From contig CALFYL010000423.1 in NCBI GenBank assembly GCA_937952135.1, forward strand, positions 1 to 27,881: DNA of 27,881 nucleotides, in the 5' to 3' direction. Origin of the DNA: an uncultured Planctomycetia bacterium. Lineage in GTDB: Bacteria; Planctomycetota; UBA1135; GCA-002686595. Under the pieces are notes generated by a model that saw only the letters and a list, made by a program, of their open reading frames with translations, had not been told where the DNA came from and ran no database searches. Below, in pieces: positions 7,789-15,026 of the stretch (position 1 is the stretch's first letter; every line of letters starts with the position of its first letter). Made by a program: the position numbers and the translations under genes.

Positions 7789-8715
7789 CTACTTGGCCTT
7801 CTTGAGCATCGCCTTGTCGGCGAGGAACTTCGAGATCTGGGCGGTGAGGTTCTTGTCGAGCTCGGTGGGCGGCGTCGTGACCATGCCCTTGAAGATCGCG
7901 ATCTCGATGAACTTCAAGCCGTCGTTCGCGCGCGCGCTGTCGTCGGCGATCGCCTGGGCGTTGCTCTGCGATTCCTTCGACGCCGCGAGCAGCGTCGGGA
8001 GGCCGGCCAGCGACTCGATGTCCTTGGCGAGGTTGAAGCCCAACTGTTCGCGAGGCGGGTCGAGGAGCACGATGGCGCGCACGTTCTCATCGCGCGTCGC
8101 GTGGCGCACGACGAGCGTGCAGCCGGCGCGGTCGCCGACGAGCGACACGTTCGAGGAGTGCACGCCGGTCTGCTTCTGCAACCAGGCCGCGCCGCCGCGC
8201 AGGTCGCGGAGCGCGAAGGCCCACATGCGCGTGCGCTCGTCTTCGGTCAACTCGTGCCAGGGCTTGTCCGTGCCCACGCTCTCGCCGTGTGCGCGCAGGT
8301 CGATGGCGAGCACGGCGAACCCTTGCTTGTGCAGCCGAACGGCCACTTCGGTCAGATCGTCGCGATGGCCGCCCGGTTGGTGAACGATCACCACGCCCGG
8401 AGCGATGTTGCCGCCGCTCGACTTCGGGGCCCAGAAGGTGCCGACGATCGTGCGCTTGTCTTCGGCCGCCGAAAGCTCCACTCGCTCGCCGCTCGCCGCG
8501 CGCGGCGCGGGGGCCGCCGGGGCGGCGAACTTCGACGCATCCGAGGCCTTCGACGCATTTGCGCTGGGCGCTCGAGCTGCAACTCGGGCCGTGTTCTGCA
8601 CGGTCGAATTCGGCGCTGTCGAGCTGGGCGCGCTCGAACTCAGCGCGCCCGCACGGAGCGCGGGCGCAACGAAGAGCAGCAGCGCGGCTGCGGCGAGGGT
8701 CTTGATCGAAGCCAT
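7789..8715 (-). CDS. Exported alpha/beta-hydrolase-fold protein lacking the catalytic triad
   Basis: The 308-aa protein starts with a signal peptide (residues 1-22), an Ala/Ser-rich linker (about 23-75), and then a dienelactone-hydrolase-like fold: VVIVHQPGGHRDD (108-120, oxyanion-hole region), AVLAIDLRAHGES (134-146), then VSLVGDRAGC (190-199). The last should be the nucleophile elbow GxSxG, but it reads GDRAG with Arg196 at the Ser position. The usual Asp region (LLAASKESQS, 242-251) and His region (IFKGMVTTPP, 274-283) also lack clear catalytic residues. It is therefore probably a binding or scaffold protein in the periplasm. The start at 8715 is chosen because the signal peptide begins there; the frame stays open to 8916 with low-complexity sequence. 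No Shine-Dalgarno sequence. Flanked by a hairpin at 7699-7737. Confidence 0.88.
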   Translation of the reverse strand: MASIKTLAAAALLLFVAPALRAGALSSSAPSSTAPNSTVQNTARVAARAPSANASKASDASKFAAPAAPAPRAASGERVELSAAEDKRTIVGTFWAPKSSGGNIAPGVVIVHQPGGHRDDLTEVAVRLHKQGFAVLAIDLRAHGESVGTDKPWHELTEDERTRMWAFALRDLRGGAAWLQKQTGVHSSNVSLVGDRAGCTLVVRHATRDENVRAIVLLDPPREQLGFNLAKDIESLAGLPTLLAASKESQSNAQAIADDSARANDGLKFIEIAIFKGMVTTPPTELDKNLTAQISKFLADKAMLKKAK

Positions 8716-9045
8716 CTGGGGTGGGGGTCTTCGGTGCTTTTCTAGGGGACCTGGAGTTGCCTGGGCTCTCGGGCTCGTCCGCCGCCGTCTCCGGCGCGGG
8801 CGAGAGCTTTCCTCGCAAGATTCGGGGGCGCTTGCAAGGGTTGGGTTCCGCGCCGGTGTCGCTTGGTTTGCTCGCAGAGCGAGGTTGGGTCGCTCGCCGA
8901 GTGCGATGCTCCCCAACGCAAGCTGCCGCGGCCGTCGCGCCCGGGGTGCTTGGCGGCGGATGCCGCACCACTCTCGAACGCGACACCAACGGTCGCGGAA
9001 CTTGCGAGAAACTGTAGTTGGGTTCCCAAAGTCAGCAACCGGTCG

Positions 9046-9076
9046 CGGGGGCGAAAATTTGGCTACGGGGGCGAAA
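9046..9076. repeat. Two direct copies of CGGGGGCGAAA, 20 bp apart
   Basis: CGGGGGCGAAA occurs at 9046-9056 and 9066-9076, each followed by a T/G-rich run (ATTTG and GTTG). A spacing of about two helical turns would place two protein-binding sites on one face of the DNA. No function is known. Confidence 0.4.
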
Positions 9077-9178
9077 GTTGCTGCCGAAGGGTGCGCTCGG
9101 GGCGATCCGGGGCTGCGACGGGAGTTCGCACCGCCTCACGTGGCTGTCACGCCGAGGGCCCGAGCGCGCGCGCGGGCC

Positions 9179-9214
9179 GGCGCGCCGTCGAGTCGTCGAG
9201 TCGACCGGCGCGCC
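9179..9214 (-). terminator. Terminator-like hairpin after the DEVH helicase gene
   Basis: GGCGCGCCGTCGA (9179-9191) pairs with TCGACCGGCGCGCC (9201-9214) in a 13-bp stem with one bulged base, closing a 9-nt loop. It begins 17 bp beyond the helicase stop codon at 9232. No T-tract follows, as with the other hairpins in this window. Confidence 0.6.
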
Positions 9215-9231
9215 CCTCGCCCGGACGGCGG

Positions 9232-11286
9232 CTATCCCATCTCGAGTTGCCGGCGCGCGTCGACCTCGTCGCGGTTCAGCAGGTTCGCGGCCTCGGAGAG
9301 GCGCTCGCGAAGGTCCCAGGACGGATCGATCGCGTGCCGCGTCTGGCGCATGAGCTGGATCGCCATGCGAAGTGCGCGCACGACGTCGCCCAGGCTCGCG
9401 GCGGTCGTCTCGGCGAGCTGTTCCATCGTCGCGCCCTGACACCACGCGATCACCGCGGCGGTGAGGCCCCAGTCGGGCAGCTTCATGGGGGTCGGGATCT
9501 CGTTCTGCGCCTCGAGCCGCGCGGCGTACGAGAGGCAGTCCATGACGTGGCGGCGTTCGTTGCCGAACAGGTTGTTCGGCACGAAGGGCGCGTTGCGGCG
9601 GCGTTCCTGGTGGATCAGCGCGACGAACACGACGGCGAGCGCGACGGGCGAGAGGTGCTCGAGCGCGCCGCGGAACAGGAGCTCGGTCACTTGGAGCTCG
9701 TAGCCGTTGAGCCCGGCGGCGATGCGGCCGCGCGCGGTGAGCGTCGACGGCGTTTCGAAGTAGTGCAGCTCGTCGAGCACGGTGAGGTGCGCATCGACCG
9801 AAGCGCGCTGGCGGCGGCGGTTGCGCTCCTGCGCCTTCGGCGAGCCCGAGCGGCTCTGGAACTGGTTGAAGGACTTCTCCCAGGCGGTGTAGACACGCTC
9901 GCGGCCCAGGCGCGTCGTGAGGTGCAGCAGGCTCGAATACGACAGGAGGAAGCGGCTCATCACCGGCTCGGGCGCGCCGCGAGCGATGCGTTCGAGCGGC
10001 GCGCGCGCGAGGTCGGCGGCGTCGAGCACGGAGTACACGAGGCCTTCGGTGTCGATGCCCTGGCGTCCCGCGCGGCCGGCCATCTGCTGGTACTCGCGCG
10101 AGCGCAGCCAGTCGACCGACACGCCGTCGAACTTCATCAGCGAGTGAAAGACGACGCTGCGCGCGGGCATGTTGATGCCGAGCGCGAAGGTCTCCGTGGT
10201 GAAGAGCAGCTTGAGCAGCCCCGAGGTGAACATGCGCTCGACGAGTTCCTTGTCGATCGGCAAGAGCCCCGCGTGGTGGTAGCCGATGCCGCGCCGGCCC
10301 ATGGCGAGGATCTCGCCGCCGAGCGTGCTCGCGGGCAGTTGGAAGCTCACGAGCAGCTCGTCCTGCAGCTTGTCCATCGCCGCGCGTTGCTCCGCGTTGA
10401 GCAGATCGCGCTGGGCGTTGCGGCGCGCGAGGCGCTCGCAATCCTTGCGGCTGAAGGCGAACACGAGCGCCGGCAGCGAGCTCTCGCGCTCGAGCACGTC
10501 GAGCAGGCGTTCGGTCGAGCGCGCCGGGTCGCTGCGGACCTCCGTGCGGGAAGCGCTGCGCCGATCGGAGCGCTGGCCGCCACGGCTGCGCCGACCCCGA
10601 GCGCCGCGCTCGCTGCGCGCGGGGAACCCGCTCCGCGCCTGCGCCGCGAGCTTCGGCAGGTCCTTGAGCTCCGCGACCTCGTCTCCGGTCCAGACGCGGT
10701 GGTGGAGCGGAACCGGCCGGGCGTGGGTCTCGATGACCTCGATCTCGTGCTCGCGGATCTGCTCCAGCCAGCGACCGAGCTCGAAGATGTTGGGCACGGT
10801 CGCCGACAGGCACACCAGGCGCATCTGAGGCGGCGCGAAGATGAGCGACTCCTCCCACACCGAGCCGCGCTCGGAGTCGTCGAGGAAGTGCACCTCGTCG
10901 AAGACCGCGAACTCGACATCCGCGAGCTGCTCGGGGCTCTCGAAGATCTCGTTGCGCAGGATCTCGGTGGTCATGATCAGCACCTGCGCGCGCGGCTGGA
11001 TCGTGACGTCGCCGGTGAGCAGGCCGACATCGAGCCCCGAGTGCTTGAAGTCGCGGTACTTCTGGTTCGAGAGGGCCTTGATCGGCGAGGTGTAGACGCA
11101 GCGCTTGCCGGCTTGGATGGCGCGCTCGATCGCGTACTCGGCGACGAGCGTCTTTCCGGCGCCGGTGGGCGCGCCGACCAGCACGTTCTTGCCCGCTTCG
11201 AGCGCTTCGACCGCGCGCACCTGGAACGGGCTGAGTCGGAAGCCGCGCCACTGCCGTGCTTCGCGCTCGTTCGGATCGGTTTGCAT
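9232..11286 (-). CDS. Ski2-like DEVH-box RNA helicase
   Basis: The 684-aa protein has all core superfamily-2 helicase motifs: Walker A GAPTGAGKT (38-46), motif Ia TSPIKALSNQKYRDF (66-80), TGD (91-93), MTTEILRN (105-112), DEVH (130-133), SAT (161-163), and motif VI QMAGRAGRQG (401-410). DEVH with the TSPIKALSNQ and ALGINMPA signatures places it with Ski2/Mtr4-like 3'-5' RNA helicases, which feed RNA to decay machinery. A strongly basic, low-complexity insert (about 220-258, Arg/Ser/Gly-rich) separates the two RecA domains. After residue 430 a helical C-terminal part follows, shorter than in Mtr4 (about 1,070 residues), with no clear arch domain. The ATG at 11286 gives a full N-terminus. A hairpin at 9179-9214 closes the gene. 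The helicase call is very sure; the RNA substrate is inferred. Confidence 0.95.
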   Translation of the reverse strand: MQTDPNEREARQWRGFRLSPFQVRAVEALEAGKNVLVGAPTGAGKTLVAEYAIERAIQAGKRCVYTSPIKALSNQKYRDFKHSGLDVGLLTGDVTIQPRAQVLIMTTEILRNEIFESPEQLADVEFAVFDEVHFLDDSERGSVWEESLIFAPPQMRLVCLSATVPNIFELGRWLEQIREHEIEVIETHARPVPLHHRVWTGDEVAELKDLPKLAAQARSGFPARSERGARGRRSRGGQRSDRRSASRTEVRSDPARSTERLLDVLERESSLPALVFAFSRKDCERLARRNAQRDLLNAEQRAAMDKLQDELLVSFQLPASTLGGEILAMGRRGIGYHHAGLLPIDKELVERMFTSGLLKLLFTTETFALGINMPARSVVFHSLMKFDGVSVDWLRSREYQQMAGRAGRQGIDTEGLVYSVLDAADLARAPLERIARGAPEPVMSRFLLSYSSLLHLTTRLGRERVYTAWEKSFNQFQSRSGSPKAQERNRRRQRASVDAHLTVLDELHYFETPSTLTARGRIAAGLNGYELQVTELLFRGALEHLSPVALAVVFVALIHQERRRNAPFVPNNLFGNERRHVMDCLSYAARLEAQNEIPTPMKLPDWGLTAAVIAWCQGATMEQLAETTAASLGDVVRALRMAIQLMRQTRHAIDPSWDLRERLSEAANLLNRDEVDARRQLEMG

Positions 11287-11598
11287 GAACTGGTTCGTTC
11301 CCGGCGCGCGCCGAGGCGAGCGGACCGAGGTTGTCGGTGCGGCTGCGGCGAACGAAAATGTCGTGCGCTCCGCTCGCAGATTGGTTTGCGTGTGCTTGAG
11401 CGGCGCGAGCGTATCCCGTATCTAGACACAGGTCGACGGGACACGCGCGCGAGCGGCACAGTTCGAGCGTTCGCGAGGTCGCTGAAGCTCCGAGCAGCTT
11501 CGAGAGTGTCCTGCGCCCCGTGACTTATCCGAGCACCCGTGCCCTTCCGAGAAGGCCGCGCGTCCGAACCACCTTCACGAGCTCAACTCACCCGCGCC
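11287..11598. other. 312-bp divergent control region between the helicase and the 82-aa gene
   Basis: This stretch separates two divergent genes and shows no coding frame of its own. It carries a plus-strand promoter candidate (11396-11424). A minus-strand TACGCT (11413-11408) overlaps it as a weak -10 for the helicase. The inferred plus-strand leader would be about 170 nt long. Confidence 0.45.
11396..11424 (+). promoter_or_regulatory. Candidate promoter of the 82-aa protein gene
   Basis: TTGAGC (11396-11401) and TATCTA (11419-11424) are separated by exactly 17 bp. TTGA matches the -35 consensus at four positions; the -10 is weak (3 of 6) but AT-rich for this DNA. Transcription would start near 11431. 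Confidence 0.35.
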
Positions 11599-11847
11599 AT
11601 GGAATCCCTCAGCCCCGTCAAGATGCAAGCCCAGATGCAGCGCCAGCTCGCCAGCCTCAAGCTGGTGTCGCGCCTGCTGAGCCACGAGCTGCACGCGCAG
11701 TCGAGCTCGAAGACCCTGACCCTCTCGCGCGACGAGGTGGTCGAGATCCAGACCGTGATCGACCTGTTCATCGAAGACTCGTCGCGCCGCACCAACTCGA
11801 CGCCTTCCATCGAGTCGAGCCTGGTCGCGACGCGCGCGGTCAACTGA
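11599..11847 (+). CDS. Small conserved-looking hypothetical protein (82 aa)
   Basis: The ATG at 11599 opens an 82-codon frame with almost uniform G/C third positions and sensible composition, far better than the frames on the opposite strand. The product is soluble, with no signal or TM. Residues 9-31 (MQAQMQRQLASLKLVSRLLS and on) look like an amphipathic helix or short coiled coil. A second helix follows (SRDEVVEIQTVIDLFIEDSS, about 44-63), and the tail is Ser/Thr-rich. I recognise no family. No Shine-Dalgarno sequence. A stable hairpin follows at 11900-11917, so the gene is probably monocistronic, or read through into the FtsQ-like operon 140 bp downstream. The gene is likely real; its function is unknown. 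Confidence 0.75.
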   Translation: MESLSPVKMQAQMQRQLASLKLVSRLLSHELHAQSSSKTLTLSRDEVVEIQTVIDLFIEDSSRRTNSTPSIESSLVATRAVN

Positions 11848-11899
11848 GCAGGTTGAGTCGGCGGCTTGGCGAAGACGGCCGAGTACGGCGTCGAGCACG

Positions 11900-11917
11900 G
11901 GGCCTCGAGCGAGGCCC
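11900..11917 (+). terminator. Short hairpin after the 82-aa gene
   Basis: GGGCCTC and GAGGCCC form a 7-bp stem with a 4-nt loop (GAGC), followed by ATAATGAGTTT, the most AT-rich run nearby. It may be a weak terminator. The overlapping CATAAT (11917-11922) could instead be a -10 element for the operon starting at 11988. Confidence 0.4.
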
Positions 11918-11987
11918 ATAATGAGTTTCAGCGAACGCGGGCCGTCGACCTTCGACGCGGCGCACGCGCCGCACCCCCTCCGAGCGC

Positions 11988-13145
11988 ATGAGCGCGAGCG
12001 ACACACCCCTTCCCTCGACCGTTCCGGTCCGCGCGGCGCCGGATCCGAGTTCGTCGGGTGCTGGGCCATCGCCGATCGGATCCTCGCTTGCCGGAAGCTC
12101 GGCCCCGGGAAGTTCGGCCGCGGGAAGTTCGGCCGCGGGAAGTTCGCCGCGCGGCGCACTGCCGCCGCGCGCTGCGCCCGCTCGCGCGACGCTCGACCCG
12201 CGCTGGGGCCTGGTGGCGATCGCCCTCGCGGTGGTCGCGAGCCTGTGGTTCGTCTACTCGCTCGCGCGCGACATCGAAGCCGCGGACTTCACCCGCCTCG
12301 ACCTCGACGCGGTGCGAGTCGACTCGGGGCCCGGTTGGGTCGATCCGCGCTGGGAGAGCTGGGTCGAACAGCGCGTTCGCGAGCTGCCCGCGATGAACGC
12401 CGACGACGCCGCGAGTCCCGACGCCCTCCGCGGTGCGCTCGAAGAGCTTCCGTTCGTCGCGGAGGTCGGAGATGTGCGCGTGCTGTGGCCGGACGGTGTG
12501 CGCGCGGAGCTCCGCTGGCGCGAGCCCGCCGCGTGCGTGCGAACGGGCGACGGTTTCGCCGTGGTTTCCGTCGAAGGCGTCGTCCTGCCCGGCGAGTGGA
12601 GCGCGCCGCCGCCACGTCGTTTCGGGCATCTGCCCGTGCTCGCCGGCGCCGCGGCCGAACGCGCGGAACTCGAGAGCGGCGCGTGGTTGGCTTCGCCGTG
12701 CTGGGAAGACGGCTTGTCCGTGGCGCGCGCGCTGGCGCGGAACCTCGCCGCCGACGACTGGATCCGACTGGGCCGCATCGTGATCGACGCTCGCGAGGCG
12801 CGCGACGCGAGCGTCGAGAACCCCGGCGTCGTGCTGTGGCTCGAGGGCGGCCGACGCGCGCACTTCGGCCGTTCGCCGAACCACGGCGAGCCGGGCGAGT
12901 TGCCGGTCGAGCGCAAGTGCGCGTCGCTCGCGCGCGCCCTGCGGCTGCTCGACGACGGGCCGAGCCGGTTGGACTGGGAACTCGTCGACCTGCGCTGGGA
13001 CCAGCCCGAACTCTTGCCGCGCGGAGGACTGCTGTTGCCCGAGTCCGGCGCGACACCGCCCAAGTCCGACTCGCCCAAGTCGGGCGCCCGTGCGTCGCCG
13101 AGGTCGCCGGCGGCGACGCCGCCCCCAGCCAGCGGCGTGCGCTAG
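11988..13145 (+). CDS. FtsQ/DivIB-like single-span membrane protein
   Basis: The 385-aa protein has a cytoplasmic Ser/Gly/Ala/Pro-rich N-terminus (1-70, including a repeated GSSAA stretch), one TM segment (about 73-93), and an extracytoplasmic part. The latter shows a POTRA-like pattern around ELPFVAEVGDVRVLWPDGV (154-172) and LRWREPAACVRTGDGFAVVS (176-195), matching the FtsQ pattern of LPxV, V-R-WP, E-P-A and a following buried strand. Near the end DWELVDLRWDQPELLPRGG resembles the terminal strand of FtsQ. FtsQ is a scaffold of the divisome. The C-terminal 35 residues are low-complexity Pro/Ser/Ala. It heads a tight cluster: the next start is 6 bp after its stop. No Shine-Dalgarno sequence. 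The topology is sure; the FtsQ assignment is moderate, and another POTRA-like protein is possible. Confidence 0.75.
   Translation: MSASDTPLPSTVPVRAAPDPSSSGAGPSPIGSSLAGSSAPGSSAAGSSAAGSSPRGALPPRAAPARATLDPRWGLVAIALAVVASLWFVYSLARDIEAADFTRLDLDAVRVDSGPGWVDPRWESWVEQRVRELPAMNADDAASPDALRGALEELPFVAEVGDVRVLWPDGVRAELRWREPAACVRTGDGFAVVSVEGVVLPGEWSAPPPRRFGHLPVLAGAAAERAELESGAWLASPCWEDGLSVARALARNLAADDWIRLGRIVIDAREARDASVENPGVVLWLEGGRRAHFGRSPNHGEPGELPVERKCASLARALRLLDDGPSRLDWELVDLRWDQPELLPRGGLLLPESGATPPKSDSPKSGARASPRSPAATPPPASGVR
12091..12150 (+). repeat. Four tandem copies of a 15-bp unit inside the FtsQ-like gene
   Basis: The unit CGGGAAGTTCGGCCG is present twice exactly (12106-12120, 12121-12135) and twice with two or three changes (12091-12105, 12136-12150). 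Each copy encodes five residues of a GSSA-type linker, so copy-number change would keep the frame and only alter the length of the cytoplasmic linker. Confidence 0.85.
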
Positions 13146-13151
13146 CCGTCC

Positions 13152-13763
13152 ATGGGGGCGGTGCTCCTCGGTTGGATCGCGAGCACGGCGCTCGGCGCCT
13201 GTGCGGACAACGCCGGGCTTTCGCTGACGGCCGCGCTGGCGCTGCTCTGGCTCGCGCTCGCGCCGCTCGTGCGCGTCGGCGGCCCCGCGAGAAGCGCCAG
13301 CCTCGTCGTCGCCTGCTCGGCGCCGTACTTCGCGTTCGCGATCGTGGCGGATCACGCCGCGGGCGCCGCGTGGCAGGTGCTCGCGCTCCGTGCGACGCTG
13401 TCCGCGGCATGGTGCGCCGGGCTCGCTGCGTCCGGCGCGAGCGCCTGCGAGCGGCGCCGCGGCGCAGCGTGGCTCGCAGCGTATTTCGCCGTGGTCTGCG
13501 CGGTTCCGCTGGTGTCGCTCGCGCTCGCCATGGGAGGCGACGGCGCGCGGTGGAGCGTCGTGGAGAGCTTGGAGAGCGTGAGCCCGCTCGCCTGGGCCGT
13601 GCGCGCGCTGCCCCAATCGAGCGCGTCGTTCGAAGCGTGGGGCGCGCTGCTCGCGCCGGCGCTCTTGCCGACGGGCGCGGTTCTGGCGCTGGCGTGGTGG
13701 GCCCGCCGCGGAGCCGCGCAGGAGGTTCGCGTCGCGCCTTCGAAGTCCCCAGGTGCGGCATGA
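13152..13763 (+). CDS. Six-TM membrane protein, faintly ABC-2-permease-like
   Basis: The 203-aa protein is almost entirely hydrophobic, with about six TM segments at roughly 3-18, 23-41, 49-67, 75-97, 103-126 and 163-186. Before the last segment ESVSPLAWAVRAL resembles the SP/NPL-W-x-x-AL motif common in ABC-2-type permease subunits, but no ATPase gene is adjacent, so this is only a hint. It starts 6 bp after the FtsQ-like gene, and its stop overlaps the next start by 4 bp (ATGA at 13760-13763), which indicates translational coupling. Function unknown. Confidence 0.75.
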   Translation: MGAVLLGWIASTALGACADNAGLSLTAALALLWLALAPLVRVGGPARSASLVVACSAPYFAFAIVADHAAGAAWQVLALRATLSAAWCAGLAASGASACERRRGAAWLAAYFAVVCAVPLVSLALAMGGDGARWSVVESLESVSPLAWAVRALPQSSASFEAWGALLAPALLPTGAVLALAWWARRGAAQEVRVAPSKSPGAA

Positions 13764-14785
13764 GACGCGGCATCGCGCTCGTACTCGCGCTGTGCGCGGC
13801 GAGTTCGCACGCCGCAGCTCAAACCGATCGGTTTGCGCTGGCCGAGTTCGAGCTCACGGGGCCGCTCACGGCGCTCGAGGTGAGCGCCGGCGACACCGCG
13901 CGGGGCGTCTTGGCCGCGAGGCTCTCGGCAGGGGAGCGGCTCCGCGTCGAACTCGCGCTGCCCATCGAGGCGCCGAGCGCCGCGGAGGCGCCGCCGCAGG
14001 TTCGCGTCGTCGGCGACGGCACGGCGCGCTTCGTCGGATGGAAGCCCGCCGCTGCGACGGCGCGTGAGCAAGCCTGGTCGCGCCTTCCGATGGCGCTTCG
14101 GATGCGGCCGCGCGCGAGTCCCGCGACGCCCACCGAGCGCCGAGTGCCGAACGCGGCGCTGTGGATCGCTGCCGCCGGCGCACTGCTGGCGATCGGCGCG
14201 AGAACGCGAGCCTGGGCGACTCTCGCGTGCGGCGCCGCGGCCGCGCTGGTCGTCGGCTGGCTCACCTCCGCGCACGGCGCTCGACCGACGCGCGTTCGGC
14301 TCGTGGAACTCGACGGTCCGAGCGGCCGCGCGGTGGCCGTGGACAGCGCTCGAGACCGCTTGCCCAGTGCGGACGAAGGCGACCTGCGCTGGGAGTCGAC
14401 GCCGCCGCACGCAGCGCTTCGCGCGACCGCGCGCCGCGACCGGACGGGGTACGAGCTGAGCGCGCCGGGAGCGGTCCTGCGGAGTTGGACGAACTTCGAG
14501 CTCGGCGCCCAGGCGCTCTCGGCGGATGAGAACCGCCTCGGGCTGCTCGCGCCCGTCTGGCGGCGGGACGCGGCGGGGGATTGGAGCGCCGCCGCGAGTT
14601 GGGCGGCGGGGGCGCCGTGGCCGAACGACACCCCGGTCGCGAGTGAGGACTCCGGGGCGCCGCCCGGATGGCTTCAGCCGGCGCTTCCTTTGGGCGTGCG
14701 CGTGGTCGTAGGCCGCTGGCGCTCGGCCGCTCCGACCGAGTCCGGCGGCGCCGGCGAAGTGTGGGTGCGCTGGGTCGGTCCGTGA
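13760..14785 (+). CDS. Exported membrane-anchored protein of unknown function
   Basis: The 341-aa protein begins with a clear signal peptide (1-21, ending HAAAQ). An extracytoplasmic domain of about 110 residues follows (FALAEFELTGPLTALEVSAG and on), then a hydrophobic pair at about 132-146 and 151-171, and a second polar domain (about 175-341) with Trp-rich segments such as AAGDWSAAASWAAGAPWP. I recognise no family. It overlaps the 6-TM gene by 4 bp and is the last gene of the FtsQ-like operon, closed by a hairpin directly after the stop (14786-14810). The start is fixed by the overlap and the signal peptide; the frame is open far upstream but only as a shadow of the two preceding genes. The gene is real; its role is probably envelope-linked. 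Confidence 0.8.
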   Translation: MRRGIALVLALCAASSHAAAQTDRFALAEFELTGPLTALEVSAGDTARGVLAARLSAGERLRVELALPIEAPSAAEAPPQVRVVGDGTARFVGWKPAAATAREQAWSRLPMALRMRPRASPATPTERRVPNAALWIAAAGALLAIGARTRAWATLACGAAAALVVGWLTSAHGARPTRVRLVELDGPSGRAVAVDSARDRLPSADEGDLRWESTPPHAALRATARRDRTGYELSAPGAVLRSWTNFELGAQALSADENRLGLLAPVWRRDAAGDWSAAASWAAGAPWPNDTPVASEDSGAPPGWLQPALPLGVRVVVGRWRSAAPTESGGAGEVWVRWVGP

Positions 14786-14810
14786 AGCGTCGCAAGCGCG
14801 TCTCGACGCT
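14786..14810 (+). terminator. Hairpin immediately after the FtsQ-like operon
   Basis: AGCGTCG (14786-14792) and CGACGCT (14804-14810) form a 7-bp stem with an 11-nt loop, starting at the base after the stop codon. A second hairpin (CGCGCGGA 14849-14856 with TCCGCGCG 14866-14873) lies further on. Either could end transcription ahead of rplM. Confidence 0.4.
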
Positions 14811-14861
14811 CGGGCGCCCCTTTCGCCGTCCGCGCACGGTGGGCGCTGCGCGCGGAAGGGG

Positions 14862-14890
14862 TTGCTCCGCGCGAAACGCGCCGCTACTCT
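14862..14890 (+). promoter_or_regulatory. Candidate rplM-rpsI promoter; head of a 307-bp leader region
   Basis: TTGCTC (14862-14867) and TACTCT (14885-14890) are 17 bp apart. Both boxes are weak (3 of 6) but the spacing is ideal. The gene-free stretch 14786-15092 also holds a hairpin with a 4-nt loop (CCGCGT/ACGCGG, 14940-14955) and a direct-repeat array before rplM. A leader of about 195 nt would be long for a ribosomal operon and could act in autoregulation. Confidence 0.35.
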
Positions 14891-15026
14891 CTTCCCCCCT
14901 GCTCGCCGCCGAGCCGGGCCGCTGAGCCGGTCCGTGCGCCCGCGTATCCACGCGGCGCGCGCCGCGTTCGCGGGTTCGGTGTCGACCCCGTCGGACGCTC
15001 GCGCGTCCCGCCGAGCTCGAGCCCGC

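Larger units (their letters stand above)
8716..9231. other. 516-bp gene-free region
   Basis: Between the hydrolase-like gene start and the helicase gene stop I see no frame with convincing codon bias on either strand. It holds the helicase terminator hairpin (9179-9214), a 20-bp-period direct repeat (9046-9076) and a relatively AT-rich patch near 9010-9065. A weak minus-strand promoter could lie at about 9012-9040 (TTGCTG, 16 bp, TACAGT), which would give the hydrolase-like gene a leader of some 300 nt. Confidence 0.5.

Noticed and set aside
8716..8916. N-terminal extension of the hydrolase-like protein up to 8916
   Set aside because: A complete signal peptide begins at 8715, and the extension is low-complexity Pro/Arg sequence.
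8863..11523. 886-codon plus-strand open frame opposite the helicase
   Set aside because: The minus strand carries all helicase motifs; the plus frame has no domain and starts in non-coding sequence.
11921..13759. Upstream part of the open frame that continues into the 13760-14785 gene
   Set aside because: This part lies over the FtsQ-like and 6-TM genes in another frame and is Arg-rich; the signal peptide and the 4-bp overlap fix the start at 13760.
13152..13763. Assignment of the 6-TM protein as an ABC transporter permease
   Set aside because: Only one short motif resembles ABC-2 proteins, and no ATPase gene is adjacent; kept as a hint only.
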